A stretch of DNA of 12,429 bases from Pontimonas sp. (GTDB taxonomy: Bacteria > Actinomycetota > Actinomycetes > Actinomycetales > Microbacteriaceae). Position numbers and translations under genes: made by a program. Location of the stretch: contig JAIOWW010000026.1 in NCBI GenBank assembly GCA_021741925.1, positions 1 through 12,429 of the forward strand, given 5' to 3'. The stretch's first letter is position 1, and each line of letters begins with the position of its first letter. Under the pieces are notes generated by a model. That model saw only the letters and a program-made list of their open reading frames with translations, was not told the DNA's origin and ran no database searches. Below are positions 6,478 to 12,429 of the stretch, piece by piece.

Positions 6478-7016
6478 GGAGTGCTCTCCAGCTCGGGAGA
6501 GGGAATCCTTTCTGGATCCGTGGTCGAGTCATCACTCTGGGTGATTTCCACCTGGTAATCCTGGGACGTTGTCGCAGCCACCAGATAGGAGGCAAGCAGT
6601 GACTCTCGCCAATCAGTTTGCGCTTCAATAATCCCCGTGGATACTTCCCACTCTGTGTCGTCCTCGAGGGTCCCGGCGTCATCGATGACGAGGTAGGTGA
6701 TATCTCCCGGGTAGACAAACAGCAGACGCTCCCGAGCTTGGGTTTCCACAAATGCGGGGTCTTTCCAGCGCTCTCGCTGCTCCTCGAGCGCCACGACCTG
6801 CTGTTCACTCTCGGCAAGAGCCGCTTCCAAATTCGCAATTTCTTGTTGCTGTTCGGCCAGAACACGCAGCGTCGGGGACAAAATCACCACGCCCGCGACA
6901 ATCAAGACCAAAAAGGTGACAACAAAGCCTGAGGCTTGCAGGCTCAGGAGAACCTGCGCAGCAGAAGCACGACTCCTTGGAGTCTGCTTCTGTGTTTTTT
7001 GCTTCGGCTTCGCCAC
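6474..7016 (-). CDS. ftsB: FtsB/DivIC-type septum formation initiator protein
   Basis: A small bitopic division protein expected to act in the FtsQLB-like complex at the septum. The 180 residues comprise a basic cytoplasmic N-terminus (KPKQKTQKQTPRSR), one membrane helix (about 29-47) and a periplasm-side coiled coil (about 50-84) rich in Q, E, L and A. The family block WKDPAFVETQARERLLFVYPGD (84-105) follows. A long, acidic, probably disordered tail (about 115-180) extends beyond the usual FtsB core of 90-110 residues, as is common in actinobacterial versions. The start is GTG at 7016: there is no Shine-Dalgarno, but TACACT lies exactly six bases upstream, fitting a leaderless mRNA. It is 50 bases after eno and overlaps the DUF501 gene by 4 bases. 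FtsB and DivIC cannot be separated by sequence alone. Confidence 0.88.
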   Translation of the reverse strand: MAKPKQKTQKQTPRSRASAAQVLLSLQASGFVVTFLVLIVAGVVILSPTLRVLAEQQQEIANLEAALAESEQQVVALEEQRERWKDPAFVETQARERLLFVYPGDITYLVIDDAGTLEDDTEWEVSTGIIEAQTDWRESLLASYLVAATTSQDYQVEITQSDDSTTDPERIPSPELESTP

Positions 7017-7022
7017 GGCATC

Positions 7023-7028
7023 AGTGTA
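7023..7028 (-). promoter_or_regulatory. Candidate -10 element for a leaderless ftsB-DUF501-S8 transcript
   Basis: Minus-strand TACACT, then GATGCC, then the GTG start of ftsB at 7016. The TANNNT box at 6 nt from the start codon, with no ribosome-binding site, fits leaderless initiation. The hexamer 17 bases upstream (GGGTCA) is a poor -35. The box lies in the 50-base gap after eno and would let the division cluster be expressed apart from enolase. Confidence 0.5.
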
Positions 7029-7066
7029 GACAGGGCGCTTCGGTGTGACCCTAGGGCGCGCAGGTC

Positions 7067-8344
7067 TTAGCTAAAGCGTGGGTATGCGCCAGCTCCCGCG
7101 TAGCGGGCAGCGGTGTCGAGTTCCTCTTCGATGCGCAACAACTGGTTGTATTTGGCGACGCGCTCGCTGCGTGCAGGAGCACCGGTCTTGATCTGACCAC
7201 AGTTGGTGGCGACGGCCAGGTCCGCAATCGTGGTGTCCTCGGTTTCACCGGAGCGGTGCGAGAGGACTGCGGTGTAGCCGTTGGTGTGTGCCATGGCTAC
7301 AGCGTCCATGGTCTCGGTGAGGGTTCCGATCTGGTTGACCTTCACCAGCAATGAGTTGGCGGCACCCTTAGTGATGCCTTCCTGCAACCTGGTGGGGTTG
7401 GTGACAAAGAGGTCATCTCCGACCAGCTGAACCTTGCTGCCAATCGCCTCGGTCAAGGCAACCCAGCCATCCCAGTCGTTTTCATCCAGGGGGTCCTCGA
7501 TGGTGACCAGGGGGTAGCTCTCCACGAGTTCGCCGTAGTAGGACGCCATGAACGCGGCATCGCGTTTCTGGCCTTCGAACTGGTAGCTGCCACCTTCAAA
7601 CATTTCGGTTGCCGCAACGTCGAGACCCAAGGCAATGTCAGCGCCAGGCTTAAACCCAGCGGACGCAATAGCGGTCATCAGGAAGTCCAGTGCTGCGCGG
7701 TTACTGGCGAGTTCCGGGGCGAATCCACCCTCGTCGCCGAGCCCGGTCTGCATTCCCGCTTTCTTGAGCTCTGCTTTCAGGGCGTGATACACCTCGGCAC
7801 CCATCTGCAAGGCTTCACGGAAGGTCGAAGCACCAATGGGCAACACCATGAATTCTTGAATGTCGACAGCGGTGTCGGCGTGAGCGCCACCGTTGATGAC
7901 GTTCATCATCGGGACGGGGAGGATGTGGGCGTTGGATCCACCCACGTACTGATACAGGGCTAGGTCAGAGGACTCGGCTGCCGCTTTGGCAACGGCCAAG
8001 GAGACACCGAGAATCGCGTTAGCACCGAGCTTCTCTTTGTTGGGGGTGCCATCAAGGTCCCGCATCAACTGGTCGATGGCACGCTGTTCGGTGGCGTCCA
8101 TACCCTCGAGGGCTGGGGCAATGGTGTCCAGGACCGACGCGACTGCTCTCTCCACACCCTTGCCGAGGTAGCGAGCATTGTCGCCATCGCGCAACTCAAA
8201 CGCTTCAAACGCTCCCGTAGAGGCTCCCGAGGGAACAGCAGCCCGAGACGCGGTGCCATCTTCGAGGAGAATCTCTACCTCGATAGTGGGGTTTCCCCTC
8301 GAGTCAAGAATTTCGCGAGCGTTCAGGGCGTCAATTGCGGCCAC
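7067..8344 (-). CDS. eno: Enolase (2-phosphoglycerate hydratase)
   Basis: A glycolytic interconversion enzyme of 2-phosphoglycerate and phosphoenolpyruvate in the cytoplasm. The 425-residue length is normal. From the chosen GTG start the protein runs into AREILDSRGNPT (9-20). Catalytic features: mobile loop SGASTG (39-44), general acid/base E205 in GDEGGF, Mg2+ ligands D242 (GLDVAA), E283 (IEDPLDE) and D310 (VGDD), general base K335 in the signature LLVKVNQIGTLTE (332-344), SHRSGET (362-368) and K386. GTG at 8344 is preferred because AGGAAGAGGA ends six bases before it. The same frame is open upstream to another GTG at 8374, but that extension (LSQQGRGPL) consists of the ribosome-binding site read as codons. 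It has its own likely promoter in the gap after hisS, and ftsB follows after 50 bases. I saw no TTA codon. Confidence 0.97.
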   Translation of the reverse strand: MAAIDALNAREILDSRGNPTIEVEILLEDGTASRAAVPSGASTGAFEAFELRDGDNARYLGKGVERAVASVLDTIAPALEGMDATEQRAIDQLMRDLDGTPNKEKLGANAILGVSLAVAKAAAESSDLALYQYVGGSNAHILPVPMMNVINGGAHADTAVDIQEFMVLPIGASTFREALQMGAEVYHALKAELKKAGMQTGLGDEGGFAPELASNRAALDFLMTAIASAGFKPGADIALGLDVAATEMFEGGSYQFEGQKRDAAFMASYYGELVESYPLVTIEDPLDENDWDGWVALTEAIGSKVQLVGDDLFVTNPTRLQEGITKGAANSLLVKVNQIGTLTETMDAVAMAHTNGYTAVLSHRSGETEDTTIADLAVATNCGQIKTGAPARSERVAKYNQLLRIEEELDTAARYAGAGAYPRFS

Positions 8345-8350
8345 GAGGGG

Positions 8351-8360
8351 TCCTCTTCCT
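8351..8360 (-). promoter_or_regulatory. Shine-Dalgarno deciding the eno start
   Basis: Purine-rich AGGAAGAGGA on the minus strand ends six bases before the GTG at 8344. It is the strongest ribosome-binding site in the window and rules in favour of this GTG over the in-frame GTG at 8374, which would place these bases inside the coding region. Confidence 0.8.
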
Positions 8361-8413
8361 TGTTGGGATAGCACGAGTGTGGGTAGTCAGGGAGGCGGGG
8401 TATCGCCAGAACA

Positions 8414-8419
8414 AGTCTA
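8414..8419 (-). promoter_or_regulatory. Possible -10 element for eno
   Basis: TAGACT, the same hexamer as before the AI-2E gene, lies in the 104-base gap between hisS and eno. A start about 7 nt downstream would give an untranslated leader of about 60 nt including the Shine-Dalgarno. No -35 match is evident, so this is a weak call. Confidence 0.35.
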
Positions 8420-8428
8420 GTAATCCCG

Positions 8429-8448
8429 ACGCCAGACCTGGGTGGCGT
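8429..8448 (-). terminator. Hairpin directly after the hisS stop, possible weak terminator
   Basis: On the minus strand ACGCCA (8448-8443), an 8-base loop CCCAGGTC and TGGCGT (8434-8429) form a perfect 6-bp stem starting one base after the hisS TAA. It is followed by CGGGATTACT, not a T-run, so it is not a canonical intrinsic terminator. It may stabilise the 3' end or mark the boundary before eno. Confidence 0.35.
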
Positions 8449-9714
8449 TTACGTGAGATCTTTCCAGACCAGTTCTTCCACTGTGTGGGCGGTCTCCACA
8501 GCAGTGGCCACACGGGTGAAACCATCAGTCACCAGTTGCTCATAGACCGCCCGCATGTTCTTCGCCTCTGACACCACCCGGACTGTGTGACCGGTGTCAA
8601 CGAGGTGCTTTTTCAAAGCAATCACGTGGGACGTGTCAGCACCGGAGGGAATCACCAGCGCCACCCGGTCGTGGTGAACAACCGGTGAGGTCTTCAAAAT
8701 GTCGACCAGTCGCTCGAAACCGAGCGAGACACCAAATGCTGGCACGTTCGTGCCGAGGAACCGACCAATCATTCCGTCATAGCGACCTCCGCCACCGAGG
8801 GAAATACCAAGGTCAGGGTGCGCGATCTCCACAATGGAGCCCGTGTAGTAGCCCATTCCTCGCACCAGGGTGGGATCAAACACCAGTGCATCCTCACCAA
8901 TCACTCCCGCAACCTGGGACACCCAGGTGACGAGCTCCGAGGCGGCTGCCGCTGCCTCTGGTGTGTTCCCCATGAGAGCTGCAATGGCGGTGGCATCCTG
9001 GGCGGGCGTTGTGCTGGTCAGCACTGCCTGGATCATCGCTTCGTCAAAGCCTGCTGGCAGTCGCTCGCGAAGCTCGGTGAGCACACCGTCGACCCCGACT
9101 TTGTCGAGCTTGTCGAGGGTAATCAAGGCTGAGGCTTGGTTCTCTGCGGCAATACCTGCTGCACCGAGTAACTCGGTGAGGAGTCTGCGGTCATTGACCC
9201 GGAAGGTGAAACCTTCCACCCCCACCCTGGTGAGCGCATCCGCGGTGGCCATCATGACCTCTACTTCGGCAAGAACACCAGGCTCACCCAAAATGTCGAT
9301 ATCGCACTGGACGAACTGGCGGTAGCGACCTTTTTGGGGGCGCTCTGCCCGCCAGACGGGTCCCGTGTGAAAAGCCCGAAAAACCGGAGGCAACTCAGCG
9401 TGGTGGGTGGCATAAAACCTCGCCAGCGGCACAGTCAGATCAAAGCGGAGCCCCAGGTCAGACAGCTCCGAAGTGTCTTTCGCGCTAGCAAGATCTGAGG
9501 GTTCGAGACCGCGCTTCAGAACCTGAAAACTGAGCTTCTCGTTGTCCCCACCCATTCCAGAGTGCAAGACACTGGAATCCTCGAGGGCTGGGGTCTCGAT
9601 CGACTCAAACCCGTGGCGGTGGTAGGTCTCACTAATGACGTCAAGAATCGCGTCCCGTCGCTCCTTCTCGCGCGGCGAGAAATCGCGCATACCGCGAGCA
9701 GAGGTGACAGCCAT
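8449..9714 (-). CDS. hisS: Histidyl-tRNA synthetase (class II)
   Basis: Charges tRNA-His in the cytoplasm. The 421 residues (usual size) begin with ARGMRDFSP (6-14). Class II motif 2 is VFRAFHTGPVWRAERPQKGRYRQF (111-134). The HisRS-specific block reads VRGMGYYTGS (284-293) and then GGGGRYDGMIGRF (307-319). Motif 3 is GVSLGFERL (328-336). The C-terminal anticodon-binding domain (about 350-421) includes VALVIPSG and VRVVSEAKNM. In the HisRS block the usual Leu-Asp before YYTG reads Met-Gly, while the catalytic arginine R285 is kept. The start chosen is ATG at 9714; a longer frame to 9798 exists, but its extra 28 residues lie opposite the mazG end in another frame and do not resemble HisRS. No good Shine-Dalgarno is seen. 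It follows mazG by 14 bases, so the two are probably one transcript. One TTA codon (182). Confidence 0.96.
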   Translation of the reverse strand: MAVTSARGMRDFSPREKERRDAILDVISETYHRHGFESIETPALEDSSVLHSGMGGDNEKLSFQVLKRGLEPSDLASAKDTSELSDLGLRFDLTVPLARFYATHHAELPPVFRAFHTGPVWRAERPQKGRYRQFVQCDIDILGEPGVLAEVEVMMATADALTRVGVEGFTFRVNDRRLLTELLGAAGIAAENQASALITLDKLDKVGVDGVLTELRERLPAGFDEAMIQAVLTSTTPAQDATAIAALMGNTPEAAAAASELVTWVSQVAGVIGEDALVFDPTLVRGMGYYTGSIVEIAHPDLGISLGGGGRYDGMIGRFLGTNVPAFGVSLGFERLVDILKTSPVVHHDRVALVIPSGADTSHVIALKKHLVDTGHTVRVVSEAKNMRAVYEQLVTDGFTRVATAVETAHTVEELVWKDLT

Positions 9715-9728
9715 ATAGCGATTCTGCC

Positions 9729-10403
9729 CTAAGACTGCGAAGGGTCTTGGACCCCATTCCGGGCAGCCTGCTCTACAGCCCGCACACGTTCCTCCCACTG
9801 CCTGGTGGCAACACGCAGTGCTCGCTCAGCGTCAAGACCCTGTGCTCTGGCATCAGCGACGACGGCCAGAAGCTGGTGACCCAGCTCCTCCTCGGTGGTT
9901 GGACCCGAGAGTTCTGAGGCGGGAGGGGGAAGAACGTCCTTCGAGCGTTTGAGGACACTGGCGGCTCTGGCCAAAGCGGAGAGCTTCTCGGGGATGCCCT
10001 CCACCACGCTCTCGCGGTGGGCTTTTTGTTCTTTCTTGATCTCATCCCAGCGTTTCACGACCTCGTCAACGCTCCTAGCGTCTCCCTCGGCGAAGACGTG
10101 CGGGTGTCGAACCCGCATCTTCTCGTCCACGGCCGCCGCCACATCGTCAATCGTGAACGGGGAATCACTCGCGTGAGCGGCGATGTCGGCGTGGAAGAGC
10201 ACTTGGTAGAGCACATCGCCGAGTTCCTCTTTCACATCCTCGGGGCTGCCGGACTCGAGCGCTTCGACCAGCTCATAGACCTCTTCGATGACATAGGGAA
10301 CGAGAGATTCGTGGGTTTGCTCCGCATCCCACGGGCACCCACCGGGAGCCCGGAGCTGCGCCATGGTCTCGACCAAGCGGTTCAGGGCCTCGTTCTGGGA
10401 CAT
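9729..10403 (-). CDS. mazG: MazG nucleoside triphosphate pyrophosphohydrolase
   Basis: Hydrolyses (deoxy)nucleoside triphosphates to monophosphates and pyrophosphate, cleaning the pool of damaged nucleotides and, in E. coli, affecting ppGpp. The 224 residues start with GGCPWDAEQTHESLVPYVIEE (21-41). Mg2+-binding ExxE is at 41-44 and ExxD at 60-63 (KEELGDVLYQVLFHA), then KMRVRHPHVF (95-104) and KRWDEIKKEQK (117-127). The second MazG half seen in the roughly 260-residue E. coli protein is reduced. Its first metal helix is missing, and the second reads EELGHQLL (172-179), with histidine where aspartate is expected, so only the N-terminal site is likely active. The ATG at 10403 is chosen: it lies four bases after the mfd stop and starts the conserved part. 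The frame extends upstream to 10505, but only across mfd coding sequence. Likely cotranscribed with mfd and hisS. Confidence 0.93.
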   Translation of the reverse strand: MSQNEALNRLVETMAQLRAPGGCPWDAEQTHESLVPYVIEEVYELVEALESGSPEDVKEELGDVLYQVLFHADIAAHASDSPFTIDDVAAAVDEKMRVRHPHVFAEGDARSVDEVVKRWDEIKKEQKAHRESVVEGIPEKLSALARAASVLKRSKDVLPPPASELSGPTTEEELGHQLLAVVADARAQGLDAERALRVATRQWEERVRAVEQAARNGVQDPSQS

Positions 10404-10407
10404 GTCT

Positions 10408-12429
10408 TTAGTCTGCACTCTTCGGCGGTGGATAGAGCGCCTCAATGACTCCCTCCACCCAGGTGATGAGCGCTTGGTCGGTGTAATCCTCGGGAAGTGG
10501 GACAAGAAGCACCCGGGCCGGCGCCATATAGGTGGCCTTGGGATAGAGCCTCTGAACCCTCACCTGCAAAGAATCCGGCAGGGGCGGGCCGACCACCCTC
10601 AGTTTGTTGCCCATCACCATGGTTTCCCCGATACCCCGGGTCATCGCAAGGTGTCGCAACTTGGTCACCCGCACCAGTGTTCCCACTGCCGTGGGCGGCT
10701 CGCCATAGCGATCCGTCATTTCGTCCACAAGCTCATCGACAGCGGTATCTGGAGCTGAGGGAGCTGCCGCACCGGAAAGTTTTTGATACATCTCCAGGCG
10801 CAAGCGCTCGGAGTCGATGTAGTCGGTCGGGATCCTGGCATCCACCGGGAGCTCGAGGCGAAGCTCTGTTTGCCCCGGTGCCATGTCTTCTCGGAACATG
10901 GAGATGGCTTCACCCACCATCCGCAGGTAGAGGTCAAAGCCAACTCCCTGGATGTGACCGGCCTGCTCTGCACCCAACAGGTTTCCTGCTCCTCGCATCT
11001 CGAGGTCTTTCATCGCGATGCGGGTTCCGCCACCCAGATCGGTAGTGGAGGCCAGGGTTGCGAGGCGGTCGTGAGCGTTTTCACCCATGGGAAGGTCATC
11101 GTCATAGAGCAGGTAGGCATAACCACGCTCTCGACCACGGCCCACGCGACCGCGCAACTGGTGGAGTTGGGAGAGGCCGTAACGCTCTGCTCGATCCACA
11201 ATCAACGTGTTCGCATTGGTGACATCGAGACCGGTTTCGATGATCGTGGTGGAGACCAACACATCGAAGCGTCGCTCCCAGAAGTCCACCATCACCCGCT
11301 CCAGGTCGGCTTCACCCATTTGCCCGTGCGCAATAGCAACCCGGGCTTCGGGAACGAGTTCCTGGACATGAGCTGCGGCCTTGTTAATGCTGGACACCCG
11401 GTTATGGACGAAAAACACTTGTCCTTCTCGCAACAACTCACGACGAATCGCTGCCACGACTTGGGATTCGTTATAGGGGCCCACGAACGTCAAAATCGGG
11501 TGGCGAGCTTCGGGCGGTGTCGCCAGTGTCGACATTTCCCGGATACCGGTGACCGCCATTTCCAGTGTTCGAGGAATCGGTGTGGCCGACATCGCCAATA
11601 CATCCACATTGGTCTTCAAGGCTTTCAGTGAGTCTTTGTGCTCCACCCCGAAGCGTTGCTCCTCATCCACAATCACCAGACCCAAGTCTTTGAACACCAC
11701 GTTCTTGCTGAGCAACCGGTGGGTTCCAATCACAATGTCGACACTGCCATCGGCAAGGCCCGCCAACACTGCTTTCGCTTCAGCATCGGTTTGGAACCGT
11801 GAGAGGGCGCGCAAGTTGATCGGGAAGGGGGCATAGCGCTCTTGGAACGTTTCCAGGTGCTGCTTCACCAGAAGCGTGGTGGGCGCAATCAGCGCCACCT
11901 GCTTCTGGTCTTGAATTGCCTTGAACGCCGCCCGCACCGCAATCTCAGTCTTTCCAAACCCGACATCACCGGCAATCAAGCGATCCATCGGAATGGGTCG
12001 CTCCATGTCGGCCTTCACCTCATCGATGGTGGTGAGCTGGTCAGGCGTTTCCATAAACGGAAACGCCTCTTCCAACTCTCGCTGCCAAGGGGTGTCGGGG
12101 GAGAACGCAAAACCTGGGGCTGCCATCCGAGCGGAATAGAGCTTCACTAAATCGACCGCGAGCTCACGGACAGCCTTTCGCGCTTTGCCTTTGGTGGCAG
12201 CCCAATCGGAGCCTCCCATTTTGGACAGTGCTGGTGAATCACTGCCCACGTAGTGGCTCAGTTGGTCGAGCTGATCGGTGGGGACATAGAGACGATCAGG
12301 GGGACTGCCTCGTTTGCTGGGCGCGTATTCCAGGACCACGAACTCGCGCTGAGAGGTCTTGGCATTTCTGCCCCCGGTCGATATCTCTCTCGAGACCAAC
12401 TCCACAAAGCGACCCACGCCGTGAGTGTC
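10408..12429 (-). CDS. mfd: Transcription-repair coupling factor Mfd, C-terminal two thirds, cut by the window edge
   Basis: A DNA translocase that removes RNA polymerase stalled at lesions and recruits the UvrABC excision system. 673 residues are visible; the frame stays open to base 12429, so the GTG at 12417 is internal (THGVGRF) and the true start lies outside. In order come the RNA-polymerase-interacting CarD-like domain (about 1-65: HGVGRFVEL, EYAPSKRG, VPTDQLDQLSHYVG), then the helicase. Walker A is GDVGFGKTE (154-162), the DEEQ box is in VIVDEEQRFG (252-261), and SATPIPRT (281-288) is motif III. The second RecA lobe contains FVHNRV and QLRGRVGRGRERGYAYLL. The C-terminal TRCF domain contains GFDLYLRMVGEAI and ends VIEALYPPPKSAD. 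Missing, as expected, are the UvrB-like N-terminal domains. mazG starts four bases after the TAA. One TTA codon (12148-12150). Confidence 0.97.
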   Translation of the reverse strand, partial: DTHGVGRFVELVSREISTGGRNAKTSQREFVVLEYAPSKRGSPPDRLYVPTDQLDQLSHYVGSDSPALSKMGGSDWAATKGKARKAVRELAVDLVKLYSARMAAPGFAFSPDTPWQRELEEAFPFMETPDQLTTIDEVKADMERPIPMDRLIAGDVGFGKTEIAVRAAFKAIQDQKQVALIAPTTLLVKQHLETFQERYAPFPINLRALSRFQTDAEAKAVLAGLADGSVDIVIGTHRLLSKNVVFKDLGLVIVDEEQRFGVEHKDSLKALKTNVDVLAMSATPIPRTLEMAVTGIREMSTLATPPEARHPILTFVGPYNESQVVAAIRRELLREGQVFFVHNRVSSINKAAAHVQELVPEARVAIAHGQMGEADLERVMVDFWERRFDVLVSTTIIETGLDVTNANTLIVDRAERYGLSQLHQLRGRVGRGRERGYAYLLYDDDLPMGENAHDRLATLASTTDLGGGTRIAMKDLEMRGAGNLLGAEQAGHIQGVGFDLYLRMVGEAISMFREDMAPGQTELRLELPVDARIPTDYIDSERLRLEMYQKLSGAAAPSAPDTAVDELVDEMTDRYGEPPTAVGTLVRVTKLRHLAMTRGIGETMVMGNKLRVVGPPLPDSLQVRVQRLYPKATYMAPARVLLVPLPEDYTDQALITWVEGVIEALYPPPKSAD

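Noticed and set aside
7031..7060. Two copies of AGGGCGC and a CCCTAGGG palindrome between ftsB and eno
   Set aside because: Short and GC-rich; chance occurrence is likely, and no further copies or T-run were found nearby to suggest an operator or terminator.
9715..9798. N-terminal extension of hisS by 28 residues
   Set aside because: These bases encode the end of mazG in another frame, and the extension does not resemble HisRS N-termini, which begin shortly before RGMRDF.
10783..11631. A 282-codon plus-strand open frame opposite mfd
   Set aside because: It is antisense to the helicase and TRCF domains of mfd; its composition and lack of a recognisable domain mark it as a shadow frame.
12415..12417. 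GTG as the possible start of mfd
   Set aside because: The frame is open to the window edge and the codon lies inside the conserved HGVGRF of the CarD-like domain; the real start is outside the window.
1..12429. Search by eye for CRISPR arrays, insertion sequences, integrases, toxin-antitoxin pairs and phage genes
   Set aside because: Nothing was found; all gaps are short, the genes are housekeeping types on one strand, and no long direct or terminal inverted repeats were noticed.

Overview
The window is an ordinary-looking, densely packed chromosomal segment of an actinobacterium, most likely a member of the Microbacteriaceae or a close relative (inference). The clues are moderately high GC, five GTG starts among the ten complete protein genes, a DUF501 gene beside a short FtsB/DivIC-type division gene and enolase, and the order mfd - mazG - eno - ftsB - DUF501. 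That order is conserved in Actinomycetota (Mycobacterium tuberculosis has mfd-mazG-lpqU-eno-Rv1024-Rv1025). All twelve protein genes and the single tRNA lie on the minus strand, so transcription runs from high to low coordinates. I see no mobile element, CRISPR array, integrase or phage gene, and no gene-free stretch over 300 bases. The longest gap is about 104 bases, between hisS and eno.

Layout in the direction of transcription: mfd (5' end off the right edge), mazG and hisS form a tight set for repair, nucleotide-pool cleaning and translation. A gap with a hairpin and a possible promoter leads to eno, which has a good Shine-Dalgarno. Next come ftsB, a DUF501 gene and a secreted, C-terminally membrane-anchored subtilisin (S8) protease, joined by 4-base and 13-base overlaps. 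After these come a type II NADH dehydrogenase, a tRNA with anticodon UAA, lemA, htpX, an AI-2E-family membrane protein, and the 5' part of ilvA, which runs off the left edge.

Functionally this is mostly housekeeping: transcription-coupled repair (Mfd), NTP pyrophosphohydrolase (MazG), histidyl-tRNA synthetase, glycolysis (enolase), division (FtsB), respiration (NDH-2), envelope quality control (LemA, HtpX, possibly the S8 protease) and isoleucine biosynthesis (IlvA).

I do not see a clearly new multi-gene system. The points most worth a second look are these. (1) The tRNA reads UUA and has a leucine-type D arm but only a 5-nt variable loop, instead of the long variable arm expected of bacterial tRNA-Leu. 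(2) By hand count, four of the seven in-frame TTA codons in the window lie in the S8 protease gene, one of them at codon 4. (3) Several genes (lemA, the AI-2E gene, ftsB) have a TANNNT box 6-7 nt before the start codon and no Shine-Dalgarno, the layout of leaderless transcripts. In lemA that box is the loop of a perfect 5-bp inverted repeat.
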